The notes under the pieces were generated by a model, which searched no databases, had not been told where the DNA came from, and saw only the letters and a list, made by a program, of their open reading frames with translations. Made by a program: the position numbers and the translations under genes. This document shows positions 20,201 through 28,138 of a DNA stretch of 64,000 nt, in pieces. Source of the stretch: Chrysogorgia sp. JL179-B06 (lineage: Eukaryota > Cnidaria > Anthozoa > Scleralcyonacea > Chrysogorgiidae); the NCBI GenBank assembly GCA_035772405.1, contig JAYKKM010000047.1, positions 6,881,501-6,945,500 on the forward strand, given 5' to 3'. Position 1 is the stretch's first letter. The number at the start of each line of letters is the position of its first letter.

Positions 20201-20859
20201 TGTGCAAGGTGACACCATCTAAAGCACTCGTTGTCATCGTCGTTATTTACGTTTATCAGACCCTTCATACTGTTGCGCAGCTCCTTTGGCAACGCAATGT
20301 AGCTACTCCCATGCAGAGGTCTATAAATAGCGATATTGACGTAGTGCGCATCTATTTTGTCGATAGTCCATCCAGACCCCTCAGATAACCACCCAGCTAT
20401 CCGCGTCAAAATCTGCTCCGACCCACGATTGGCGACACCCTCGATGTCATGCTCGTTAATGACGACGAACGTTTCGCTGTTAAAGTAGGCAGTTTTGTAT
20501 GTGGTCTTATCACGCTCTAAAACTTTCTCAAAAGTGACCTTGACTGTCTCCACCACTTTCATTCCGTTGGTCTCACCCAGCTCACGTCTCAAAAGGTTAG
20601 TGACAGCACTTCTACTAGCGTTTACCTGATTGATGTCTCTGTCGTCAATCACCTCGACTCCATAGGACCTTGTGAACCCTCTCAGTGCTCGATCCAACAG
20701 ATGCGTTGGCGGTGCGAGGTCTTCGACTACAGGTTGCCCCTCCTGATCTCTAAAGAAGCCGTGAACGTTGGTCGCTTCATCTGTTAGTGAATTGACAACG
20801 GCTGCGCTCGTCTTATGCGCCCGTCTTTTTGTCAGCGGGTTTTTCACAGTCCGACTCAT
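17248..20859 (-). CDS. polB: Protein-primed family B DNA polymerase
   Basis: This 1203-residue polymerase replicates the element by protein priming from its terminal repeats. The N-terminal third includes a CCHC-type zinc motif near 327-347 (FCRYCLQCFTRADVL). The 3'-5' exonuclease motifs are YADFEAI at 381-387, HNLRGYDSHF at 528-537 and YLKSDV at 672-677. A Cys/His cluster resembling an HNH or endonuclease VII centre (CHICSVEYTG, RDHCH, HRDCN) lies at 481-513. Polymerase motifs are DANNLYGWAM at 772-781, KLMNNSVFG at 934-942 and TDTDS at 1034-1038. All catalytic residues are present and the frame is intact. It overlaps the upstream gene by four bases, and a TATATAG motif precedes its ATG. Its last codons lie in the terminal repeat. 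Confidence 0.95.
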   Translation of the reverse strand: MSRTVKNPLTKRRAHKTSAAVVNSLTDEATNVHGFFRDQEGQPVVEDLAPPTHLLDRALRGFTRSYGVEVIDDRDINQVNASRSAVTNLLRRELGETNGMKVVETVKVTFEKVLERDKTTYKTAYFNSETFVVINEHDIEGVANRGSEQILTRIAGWLSEGSGWTIDKIDAHYVNIAIYRPLHGSSYIALPKELRNSMKGLINVNNDDDNECFRWCHLAHKFPVGKNSDRTSKYARHVSELNYDGIDFPVTLKDYNKIEKANEISINVFGYENKQPFPVYVSKEAYPDHMDLLLITNDVGNKHYVYIRDFNKFMHRQTKHEARKHFCRYCLQCFTRADVLESHIEVCLVINGKQAIKMPQKGAKVKYENFSRQLNVPFVVYADFEAITQKVHTTRLSSECSYTNAYQRHVDCGYGYKLVCCYDNEYSKPVKVYRGENAVNKFIGEMLEIVEYCKETSESHFNKEMILTDDDKKDFDEAKSCHICSVEYTGADVRVRDHCHVSGKYRGSAHRDCNVNFKLTDKIPVIFHNLRGYDSHFIMQEIGKFGQDINVIPNNMEKYMAFMLGKNLVFLDSFQFMSSGLDNLVRNLPRDAFKYTSEVFHDEGLALMTRKGVYPYDYMDSFKKFDECELPSKKDFYNILNDEDITEEMHERACDVWDYFDVENMGGYHNLYLKSDVLLLADVFENFRKTCHREYKLDPCHYFTSPGLAWDAMLKMTGVELELLSDIDMFQFVELGMRGGVSYICNRHGVANNKYMKGYDKSKESKYLMYLDANNLYGWAMSQSLPTGGFKWLTKKEIEKVNLREYHNNSKKGLLLEVDLEYPTHLHDLHNDYPLAPEKMEITVDMLSAYCMKIKNKFNVSVGGVKKLVTNLMDKKKYVCHYRNLQLYMDLGLKIKKVHRVLQFDQSKWLGKYIDFNTVKRTAAKNAFEKDFFKLMNNSVFGKTMENLRKRVDVRLVTTAKKFEKLVSKPTFVSCKIFSENLVAVHKVKETLTLNRPAYVGMCILDLSKTLMYDFHYNYIMKKYSSDTCRLHFTDTDSLLYTIKTDDVYSDFMEEREKFDNSDYPADNPFAFKENKKVIGKMKDECAGTPIVEFVGLRSKMYSYLKEDGGGGKTAKGIRKNIIKKVIRHEDYKSVLLDEKQLRHTMKTIRSVKHQLGSYEINKVSLSCFDDKRHLLKNGIDSYAYGHKNIVVRDNAEDSEQTD

Positions 20860-21437
20860 TGGCTTCTATATACTACACTTGTTTTTTTCCTAAGCCACTC
20901 ATTGTAATAATTGTCGCCACTTTCGCACCATCCTAGCTTTGGGTACACCACCCCAAACAAATTGTCGTCAAACAAGTCTTTCACCTTCCCGTCTTTGAGG
21001 TCAAGCACCTTCTTGAGTGTCTCGAGTTGTCTTCTATGACACAACCTAATAATGTAGTATCCATATCTGCTGACATTTCTACCCTTTATCAAATCGCATG
21101 AGTGCAGCACATTGACAACTTTCAGGAAGTCCTCTTTTATCAACTCAAGGTGCTCACCCTTCACAACATTCCGTAGTCTCCTCCCCATCCACCAAGACCG
21201 CTTGTGAACGCTCTTTAGCCGCGTGAGTCTCATGTCGCTGTAACTCTGAGTGTAACCCCATTCGATGTCGCCACACTTTGGACACGTGTACCCACCACAT
21301 TCAGTCACATTTTTCACAACGTCACAATCCGAGCAGTAGTAAATTCTGAAGGTGTCTCCACACTCAGTTTGCGTCTCATTTGCGATCTCGTCAATTGTCA
21401 AACCATAACTCATCTGCCTCATAAGTTTGTCCATCAC
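20856..21437 (-). CDS. Zinc-ribbon protein, possible VLTF3-like late transcription factor
   Basis: The 193-residue product has an N-terminal zinc ribbon with Cys pairs at residues 35/38 (YYCSDCD) and 52/55 (YTCPKCGD). It is followed by a basic helical region (KSVHKRSWWMGRRLRN) and a block ending RNVSRYGYYIIRLCHRRQLE. A zinc ribbon followed by a helical domain ending in a tyrosine-rich motif is the arrangement of VLTF3/A2-like factors of large DNA viruses, which act on late promoters. This is pattern resemblance only. Another zinc-binding nucleic-acid protein is possible. It overlaps polB by four bases and starts at an ATG preceded by GTAGTATAAGTG. Confidence 0.45.
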   Translation of the reverse strand: MMDKLMRQMSYGLTIDEIANETQTECGDTFRIYYCSDCDVVKNVTECGGYTCPKCGDIEWGYTQSYSDMRLTRLKSVHKRSWWMGRRLRNVVKGEHLELIKEDFLKVVNVLHSCDLIKGRNVSRYGYYIIRLCHRRQLETLKKVLDLKDGKVKDLFDDNLFGVVYPKLGWCESGDNYYNEWLRKKTSVVYRSQ

Positions 21438-21458
21438 TTATACTACTCCAACATTTTT

Positions 21459-21878
21459 TCACCGAACTAGTACCCATACCACTACTCCACTACCCAAACC
21501 TAGCGCGCTAACAAACAATAATTGGTATTCCTTCATTTCCGCACTCGGTTGGTAGTAATCCGCAATCTTCGGGAGGTCAGTGAACACTCGTCCGCTGTAC
21601 CGTATGGTCATTACGCTTCTAAGTTCTTCCAACGCGTGGTTTGTGTCATTGATGTCAGCATTAGCATCAGAGAGCCGTTGTCGTAAACGCTGGATCTTAT
21701 CTTTCTTAGCGACTTCATTCTCATACCACACTTCTTTCGCACTGGCTAACTGTTCCAACGCATGGTTGTGTCTCTTCATCTCAGCTTCATAACCTGAGTG
21801 ATTAAATTTCGAAAACATAAAGCCAGCGCCTGCAAAAGCCACTGCATTAAAAATCCCTCCAGCCACAACACTCGCCAT
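21459..21878 (-). CDS. Coiled-coil protein with two membrane segments, 139 residues
   Basis: The N-terminus is hydrophobic (GGIFNAVAFAGAGFMF), the middle is a long charged coiled coil (KDKIQRLRQRLSDANADIND), and the C-terminus is a membrane span (LLFVSALGLGSGVVVWVLV). A close homologue of 138 residues is intact at 51370-51786, which supports it as a real gene. It lies between a small hydrophobic protein and the zinc-ribbon protein. The function is unknown; a membrane-anchored virion or assembly protein is plausible. Confidence 0.75.
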   Translation of the reverse strand: MASVVAGGIFNAVAFAGAGFMFSKFNHSGYEAEMKRHNHALEQLASAKEVWYENEVAKKDKIQRLRQRLSDANADINDTNHALEELRSVMTIRYSGRVFTDLPKIADYYQPSAEMKEYQLLFVSALGLGSGVVVWVLVR

Positions 21879-21882
21879 TAAC

Positions 21883-22119
21883 TTACGTTGATTTGAATGG
21901 GTCTGTCGGTATCCACTTTTTCGATTGCGCCCATTTTACTAACAGCGTTCCTGCACCAACAGCTGCAGCAAGTTTCACTGTGCCCTTCACAGTCTCTGGT
22001 GTTCCCAATGGTTCTCCCAAAGCCCTTTTAGAAATCATACTCACTGCCACAGCACCAGTCGTAACAAGTAGCGCATCGTACAATTCGTTCATAAGTTCTT
22101 TTCGATCGATCGCAGTCAT
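21883..22119 (-). CDS. Small hydrophobic protein, 78 residues
   Basis: The start is taken at the ATG at 22119 (MTAIDRKELMNELYDALL) because the family's AT-rich motif (AATGTATAT) sits immediately before it; an upstream in-frame ATG at 22146 would include that motif in the protein. Two hydrophobic stretches follow (TTGAVAVSMI and VKLAAAVGAGTLLVKW). The same C-terminus (TLLVKWAQSKK) occurs in the remnant at 51249-51353. It is probably a membrane protein of unknown function, five bases before the coiled-coil gene. Confidence 0.65.
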   Translation of the reverse strand: MTAIDRKELMNELYDALLVTTGAVAVSMISKRALGEPLGTPETVKGTVKLAAAVGAGTLLVKWAQSKKWIPTDPFKST

Positions 22120-22128
22120 ATATACATT
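22120..22128 (-). promoter_or_regulatory. Start-proximal AT motif deciding the start
   Basis: On the minus strand AATGTATAT directly abuts the ATG at 22119, like other family promoters. It favours this ATG over the one 27 bases upstream. Confidence 0.4.
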
Positions 22129-22168
22129 GTCGTGTGTTTTGTTCAAGAATCAAATGTGTCTAACGCTG

Positions 22169-25020
22169 CACTCTAAAAAATGGTGTGTAGTTTTTACACA
22201 CCTTTCTTGTCGCCGAATTAACACACTTTCAGCCGTGTTTATTTACACACCTTAAGGTGTGTAATTTGAGAAAGGTGTGAAATTTGAAAAAGGTGTGTAA
22301 TTTTACACACGATAAGGTGTGTAATTTGCTTGTCGCCGAAATCACACACCTTTTGCCGTGTTTTTAAAAAAGGTGTGTTTTTGTACACACCTAGGCGTGT
22401 TTTTTTACACACCAAGGCGTGTTTTTTTACACACCAAGGTGTGTTTTTTTTCACGCCGAAAGCTATGATGTTTACACAACTTGTGATGCGTATAAAGATC
22501 GCTATATTACAGCAAGATTTAAAATTGAAATAACTTAACCTGCAGGAACTGGTAGATAGTTCAAGGAAAAATTCTAATTCACGTTATTCCATAAACTTAC
22601 AAAAATACTAAAAGCTGTAAATATACATATAAATTATGCTAAATAGCTGAGAAATTATGTGTATATCATAAAGAATAACAATGGTATTTACACTCGATAA
22701 CTGTAAAGGACATCGTTATTATGAGGATATTTTGCGAGTGTGGACTCAAACGAGACCAGTTGCGAAAAATGCAAACTCACGACACCGCGAATCTAGTGCG
22801 GCGCTGCGCTCTGCCAACCGCTGAGACACGAAGGCCGTATTGCTGGGAGCGTATATATCATACTGCGATATAATATCGCTTGTGTAAAACCAGTTATTTT
22901 GTTGCGGGCTTGTTATCAAGAAAGGTAAACTTTGTTCCGATTTCCTCAGAAAATCGCAGCGAGTTGCATCACAATTCGAGCAATGCATGTTCACATTGGC
23001 GGCGACTTGAAAATCCATATCGCAGTGAAGTCGCAGCGGTAGTTTACACCAGCGATATACCATATCGCAGTCACGCGTCAGCCGTTCGCAGCGCAAATCG
23101 CAACAAAAATCGCGAGTATTGGCGAAATCATTCTGAACATGCATTTCTAAACGCAATATATTTCGCGCAGTGATTTTTCGTATATGTATAAACATGCCTT
23201 GGAATAACACGGTCATCTTTCTAAAAGTACTTTATTATATTCATGAAAAAATGAAAATTATCGGCATCTCTACAATCTTTATACAATTTTATAATTTGGA
23301 ACAGATATATTAAGTCACTCACTCTCCCAACTGCCTCGTCCATATAAGCATACGGTACAGGTAATACGAATTAGTCCTCGTTTCTTGACCAGTAATAATA
23401 ACATGTGAAGTTCTTTTAGGAATTCGGTAGTCCTGGTATTTATTTGAAGATCAGTACTCCGTAGCATATGCGGTCACAGCAATAATATAATGTATATAGT
23501 CAATTATGAGGCGCGTTGTATCCATATTCCTCTTTGAATGCATAAATAGTAATATCCTTTTAACCCAAGAATTTGGCCAAAGAATATGTAGTCACCTTTG
23601 CGAAAATTATTCTTAAAACCATTTGGAAAAAGCTTTGTCCCTTTGTTGACGCTTGCCTTCAAGTTCGATACGGTTTATGATCAAGCATAGCTTAACAGAG
23701 CACCGGATCAAAATTTGACGGTTTCTGATTGGTTGAATTGCATGCGGACCTCTGCGAAGACCGTGCTGATATATGCCGTTGCTAAATTAAGCGCAGCGTC
23801 ATCCACACCTGATTGGTTAAAAATACTTTTTTTTAAAATTTGATCCTACTCAAATCAAATGTTAAAGTGTGATAAATAATTGTTAAACATGGTTGCTTAC
23901 CAAATATTGCGAGTTATCAGGACATTTTAACATAACATACTTCTGGCTAGTCATGCCTAAATAGCATAATATCTTATTGTTGAATAGCTGATATGTATCC
24001 TACATTCTTCGGCATATTTCTATTTTGAAAAATTCATGCCAGGATCGTTTGTTTGAACGGACTCGCACTCGACCGCGTGAAAGTTGAATTTGGAAATGTT
24101 AGCCACAATTTCGAGCAACTGAGCAAGTAATGACGGCTCTTACGGTCGTTGACAGCCGCTTACAACATTGCCAAAGAATATCCATAATTATTCGAATCGA
24201 CGGCGGATGTTCGACGTTGAAGCGACGTCGAGTTGTCGACGTTGAATGGCCGGTCTATCGCCGGTCATTCAACGTCGCGCGGTCTATCGCCGAGCATCTT
24301 TTATTTTCCTCGATCTATATGTAGCTTAGGCAAAAGCCTGGACTTTGAAGAAGCCCTTCGAGTACAGATAATTAAATCATTAATGGTCGAGATCTGCAGT
24401 CTTGTCGAGAAATTTTGACAAAAGAAAACAACGCGACGGGGATATATATAGTTCTGATTTAAATTTGCGGACAGGTGTCATTCACGTGTTAAAAATATGT
24501 CGGTATAACTGCAAATAAATCAATGCTGTTGCATATAAAAAAACGAAGCATGCATGATGCTTGCAGTAAAGATGTCTGTTGAATAAAAGATGTGTGAAAT
24601 TAAAAGATGTGTAAAATTAAGATGTGTAAAATCAAGCAAGGCATGTAAAATTGAAAGGTGTGTAAAATTAAAAGGTGTGTAAAATCAAGCAAGCTGTGTA
24701 AAATGAAAAGGTGTGTTTTGGGCAAAGGTGTGTTTTTGGCTAAAATGTGTGTAAAACAACACACCTTTGCTAATTCAAAGGTGTGTAAAAAAAGGTGTGT
24801 AATTTTGCAAACCTAAGATGTGTAAGTTTACACGCTACCGTTTACCGAGGTGTGTAAAACTACACACCAAGGTGTGTAAACCTACACACCAAAGTGTGTA
24901 GAACTGCACACCAAGGTGTGTAATTCGGAAAAGGTGTGTAATTTTACACGCCTTACGTGACCAAGTTGTGTAATTTTACACACCTTAGGTGTGTAAAATT
25001 ACACACTATTTTTTAGAGTG
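22169..25020. mobile_element. Non-autonomous DNA transposon, 2.85 kb, inside element C
   Basis: The ends are inverted copies of CACTCTAAAAAAT followed by GTGTGTA. Arrays of AGGTGTGTAAAATTACACACC-like units sit just inside both ends (22174-22455 and 24590-25010). The interior (22460-24590) has no convincing gene, so I see no transposase. It contains a strong hairpin at about 24237-24277 (CGACGTTGAATG mirrored by CATTCAACGTCG). No clear target duplication is visible. Its right end supplies the stop codon of the gene at 25013-25330. Confidence 0.75.
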
Positions 25021-25330
25021 GTGGACGACGAGTTTTGTGGTTCTCTGACACAGGTGCTGGTGTAGTACTCACAGGTTCTTTTTCACTGCTAATTGTGTAC
25101 CATAGCGAAGCACCAGCGATGATAACACCAAGTGTTCCAACAATGTAACCATAGCTCCACTCACTACCCTGTTCTTCGTTGACTATCATTTCACGCATTT
25201 TCTTTTCTTTCGCAGCTTTCGATATCTCAGCCAACTTTTTACCAGCAGCGACGCGTTTTGGGTCCTTTACCTTAACACTTTTCACATCAGCTGTGATCTT
25301 AGCGTCAGCCGTCTGTGAGTCTTCAACCAT
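25013..25330 (-). CDS. Basic single-span membrane protein, 105 residues
   Basis: The protein has a lysine-rich N-terminal half (KVKDPKRVAAGKKLAEISKA), one membrane span (YGYIVGTLGVIIAGASLWYT) and a short tail rich in Pro and Thr. Its stop codon and last residue come from the inverted repeat of the inserted transposon, so the native C-terminus was probably changed slightly. It lies divergent from the gene at 25452. I do not recognise the family. Confidence 0.55.
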   Translation of the reverse strand: MVEDSQTADAKITADVKSVKVKDPKRVAAGKKLAEISKAAKEKKMREMIVNEEQGSEWSYGYIVGTLGVIIAGASLWYTISSEKEPVSTTPAPVSENHKTRRPPL

Positions 25331-25451
25331 CTAATACACTATCACGTGTTATCTTACTCACAGTTGACCTCACAGGTGTCTCACAGATGTCTCACAGTCC
25401 CAAACCAAAACGCACTAAAAAAATTAGGATTTTTTCCGGGAGTATAACATA

Positions 25452-26147
25452 ATGACTCAAGCCCGAGAGGTTAGCGAAGAAGATATTGCCAACATGCTGA
25501 GAACGGCCTTTACCAGTGTGTCTACCCCACAAGACGCCCCTGGACCCAAGGTCTTAAACGAGTACTTCTCAATATGCTCACCGCTCCTTGACCTCAACCC
25601 TGACGGAGGGTTGCCAAAACGGTTTGGCTCTCAGGTCAACCGTACTAGGCATCTTCTCGACGCTTGGATCGATCTTCGGGAGGAAAGAGCCAACGAGCTT
25701 GCTGATAGATTAGCTAGCATAATCCCTGCGTGGTGTTACTCATCATTCAAGTACCTTATGTTAGCAAGTGACGTCTACTTGAACAACCCTCGTAAGTCCA
25801 ACGCTACATTACTCGGTAACTTCCTCGAAGTGTTCTTAGCGACCCTTATGTGGAAACCATGCCCAACCAAAGCCAAAGCGTGGCTAGAGCTCGCTGCAAA
25901 CCGCGACGCTCACGTTTGCAAGGTGGGGTGTAATGAGATACTGGGTGCGGACGATATCAGGGACGACGTACTCTCGCCCGCCCACAGACACTTTGTGAGA
26001 GATGAAAACGTGTACACCTGTCACCCGTGCGGTGTGGTCACCAACGACCCACTGCATCGCTTAAGACATGAGAGCTCGAGGTCCCATCTTAAAAACTTAG
26101 AGCTCCAGCGGATATTCAACATGGAACGACGGTTTCCACCACAATAA
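25452..26147 (+). CDS. Hypothetical zinc-finger-like protein, 231 residues
   Basis: The start is preceded by GGGAGTATAACATA, the family's AT motif. Residues 1-150 are helical with no recognised motif (WCYSSFKYLMLASDVYLNN). Near the C-terminus is a Cys/His cluster: CKVGC, then TCHPCGVVTNDPLHRLRHES with two later His, fitting a CCHH-type zinc site. A homologue begins beyond the right edge in element D (63689-64000), also directly before thymidine kinase. The function is unknown; nucleic-acid binding is possible. Confidence 0.65.
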   Translation: MTQAREVSEEDIANMLRTAFTSVSTPQDAPGPKVLNEYFSICSPLLDLNPDGGLPKRFGSQVNRTRHLLDAWIDLREERANELADRLASIIPAWCYSSFKYLMLASDVYLNNPRKSNATLLGNFLEVFLATLMWKPCPTKAKAWLELAANRDAHVCKVGCNEILGADDIRDDVLSPAHRHFVRDENVYTCHPCGVVTNDPLHRLRHESSRSHLKNLELQRIFNMERRFPPQ

Positions 26148-26175
26148 AAAATATTTCTCTGGGGGTATAGTAACC

Positions 26176-26748
26176 ATGAGAAAAGTTGGTAGACTAGAAA
26201 TCGTGATTGGTCCCATGTTCGCAGGAAAAACGACAGAGACTCTTCGTAGGTTAATCACGTTAAGTAAGTCAGGGCTCAAAGTCCTTTACATGAACAACAC
26301 AGGTGACACTAGGCGAACTGACCACACGTTCTCCACACATCGTCAGACCATTGTTGTCGGGTCAGATAGTTTACCTGCAAAGTTAATCACCAACCTTCCA
26401 AGTTCTTCCGAGATAGCTGACTATGACGTCATCGGCATTGATGAAGGCCATTGGTACTCTGATCTACTCCCAGTTATTCGCGAATATGTCAAAGCCGGCA
26501 TTCACGTCATTATTTGTGGTCTCATATCAACGGAGCACTTAAAAAGACTTGGTGAGCTCGACACACTGTTCTCAGTAGCAGACGACATCACATTTCTAAA
26601 AGCGTATTGCGCCGTTTGTCGCGACACTTACGGAACAACTGTTGACGCACCATTCAGTTGGAGATACAACCCAGGACCATCATTCGTTGGTGGTGCTGAG
26701 CAATATCGCGCAGTGTGCAGACGTCATCATCCTTCCACACAAAATTAA
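26176..26748 (+). CDS. tk: Thymidine kinase, type II, C-terminally truncated (element C)
   Basis: This enzyme phosphorylates thymidine to dTMP and would supply precursors for viral DNA synthesis. Walker A GPMFAGKT is at residues 12-19, GIDEGHW with the catalytic Glu at 90, and zinc ligands are at Cys145/Cys148 (CAVC) and the CRRHH motif at 181-185. The glycine-rich lasso SFVGGAEQY is present. Compared with the 224-residue copy in D, a Tyr codon has become TAA after the PSTQN motif, and a base was gained in a later T run, removing about 34 residues. The catalytic core is complete, so activity is possible. TATAGTAACC precedes the ATG. Confidence 0.9.
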   Translation: MRKVGRLEIVIGPMFAGKTTETLRRLITLSKSGLKVLYMNNTGDTRRTDHTFSTHRQTIVVGSDSLPAKLITNLPSSSEIADYDVIGIDEGHWYSDLLPVIREYVKAGIHVIICGLISTEHLKRLGELDTLFSVADDITFLKAYCAVCRDTYGTTVDAPFSWRYNPGPSFVGGAEQYRAVCRRHHPSTQN

Positions 26749-26986
26749 GGGTGTTCTCGGATACCCCACTTTTTTAAATTTAGACATTGGTCACATGAAG
26801 CGTCCAATGTCTCATAGAAACATTTTTTTTCACACAGTGGTCAGAAGGTTTGTGAAATAAAGAGGGAGAGTTTCGCAGATATTTTTATCGAGTTAAAAAA
26901 CGTCTTTAAAAATGCTAGAGCAGTTGTCGCTTCAAACGTCGTCTCAACAACGAGAACGAGTGCTAATTCGACTTATTACTCGCTGT
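26749..26986. other. Intergenic region between convergent genes
   Basis: It holds the remnant of the TK C-terminus (to about 26860) and then 120 bases without a gene between the convergent TK and BRO-nuclease genes. Confidence 0.6.
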
Positions 26987-27754
26987 CTAAAAAGTCTCTT
27001 TACAATAGCGTCTCTCATGGTTACTCAACGCTGATTTATTTTTAAATTTACGAAAACACTGAGAGCACTGAAACCCAACGTCAAAGAAATATTTTACTAC
27101 TGTGGTAATAGCATCGTCGTACGAGTCGCACAATAGTGTTAGATAACCAACGGACTTATATCTGAGCAGCAGAGAGTCTTGCTCTTTGGATGTCTTACCT
27201 GTGCCACCTGGATTCTTGAACTCAATCACAAGCCCGCTATGCTGTCGGTTTGCATTGGCAATAATCAAGTCAGGTGTTCCACGTTGGTAACCTTTTTTCC
27301 ACGAATTTATTCTTTTACTCGAAGTGTCTTGATTTTCACCACAAGCAGCTATCAAAATAGCTTCTGGATAATACTTCCTAAGAAAACCAACAACTTTCGT
27401 ATGAAGGTCGAACTCAGTGATCATTTTAAACTGATTGTGTTTGAGACCGACGTCAGCTAAACCCTTTCTAATGCTTGGTAAGACTTCTGTGTGCACCCAC
27501 CTTCCAAAGTGTTTCGCACGCTCCATTTTACTCGAGAACGTCAATGAGTAGACCCCAAGTTCGTTGATAAACGAGGCCTGTTCCATCTTCATTTTGCAAT
27601 CAGGTTCAACGTGGTCGTTAACTGCATCTTTTGGTCGAGCGTAACCTAGAGCGCTCGCGACTTCTTTTGCTTTGAACCATATTTCACCGTTGTGGTTAAC
27701 CGTCGTGATTTGGTGACCATCGAAATCGAATAATCGAAGTATTGCGGAAGTCAT
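26987..27754 (-). CDS. BRO-N / PD-(D/E)xK nuclease / zinc-finger fusion
   Basis: Three parts can be read in this 255-residue protein. Residues 5-100 match the BRO N-terminal DNA-binding domain (WFKAKEVASALGYARPKDAV; FGRWVHTEVLPSIRKG). Residues 115-215 look like a PD-(D/E)xK or VRR-NUC-type nuclease, with Asp162 in GTPDLII, Glu178 and Lys180 in VIEFK and Gln192. The C-terminus has a CCHC zinc finger (Cys230, Cys233, His246, Cys251). The start at 27754 is chosen because TATAATATAG lies just upstream and because in D the corresponding earlier codon is GTG. It may act in recombination, repair or host-DNA attack. Confidence 0.8.
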   Translation of the reverse strand: MTSAILRLFDFDGHQITTVNHNGEIWFKAKEVASALGYARPKDAVNDHVEPDCKMKMEQASFINELGVYSLTFSSKMERAKHFGRWVHTEVLPSIRKGLADVGLKHNQFKMITEFDLHTKVVGFLRKYYPEAILIAACGENQDTSSKRINSWKKGYQRGTPDLIIANANRQHSGLVIEFKNPGGTGKTSKEQDSLLLRYKSVGYLTLLCDSYDDAITTVVKYFFDVGFQCSQCFRKFKNKSALSNHERRYCKETF

Positions 27755-27756
27755 CA

Positions 27757-27766
27757 CTATATTATA
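27757..27766 (-). promoter_or_regulatory. TATAATATAG promoter motif deciding a start
   Basis: On the minus strand TATAATATAG ends two bases before the ATG at 27754. The identical motif occurs at 62120-62129 before the D copy. Confidence 0.55.
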
Positions 27767-27784
27767 GTCCTCCACAAAAAAAAA

Positions 27785-27925
27785 CTACTCGATGTGGGCG
27801 CTACGCCTTTTATAGATTTGGTTTGTTGTGTACCAATGCAGCAGGTGTGTTTTATTAGTCCTCAGTTTTCTACGTCGTCTGAAAAAGTTTCTAACGTTAC
27901 GAACCAGCTTTCTAAACCAACCCAT
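27785..27925 (-). CDS. Arginine-rich small protein, 46 residues (element C)
   Basis: This short gene begins MGWFRKLVRNVRNFF, continues RRRRKLRTNKTHL and ends with HWYTTNQIYK and a short tail. It is conserved over its full length with 61964-62104 in element D, with the same start, stop and length and mainly conservative changes. The N-terminal part forms an amphipathic basic helix. By analogy with basic core peptides and membrane-active peptides of adenovirus-like viruses it could bind DNA or membranes, but I infer this from composition alone. It starts seven bases after the stop of the acylated protein gene. Confidence 0.65.
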   Translation of the reverse strand: MGWFRKLVRNVRNFFRRRRKLRTNKTHLLHWYTTNQIYKRRSAHIE

Positions 27926-27931
27926 TTTAAC

Positions 27932-28138
27932 TTAGGTCACGTCTCCTACCACTCCCACAGTGTCTGACTCTGGTAACATAATAGGTTTGCCGTAAGTCTT
28001 TTTAGACCTCATACCAATCTCAGCGTGGAGCTCGAGAGTCACGTCACCGCGGCCAAACGATCCACCAGCTTTGAACATGTGGTCAGTCGTTTTATTTATT
28101 TTATATATTTCATGAGGTCTCGAAACACATGCTCCCAT
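27932..28138 (-). CDS. Predicted N-myristoylated protein, 68 residues (element C)
   Basis: The N-terminus MGACVS fits the N-myristoylation signal (Gly2, Ser6) with an adjacent Cys suitable for palmitoylation. The D copy keeps it as MGACIS. The rest is a conserved soluble region (MFKAGGSFGRGDVTLELHAE). The ATG directly follows the stop of the fibre-like gene. Dual acylation would place it on cellular membranes; its role in the virus is unknown. Near-identity of the two copies supports it as a real gene. Confidence 0.75.
   Translation of the reverse strand: MGACVSRPHEIYKINKTTDHMFKAGGSFGRGDVTLELHAEIGMRSKKTYGKPIMLPESDTVGVVGDVT

Noticed and set aside
22746..23216. 156-residue minus-strand frame inside the 2.85-kb transposon
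   Set aside because: No motif, no conserved partner and low-complexity composition; the opposite strand has a comparable frame. I treat it as chance.
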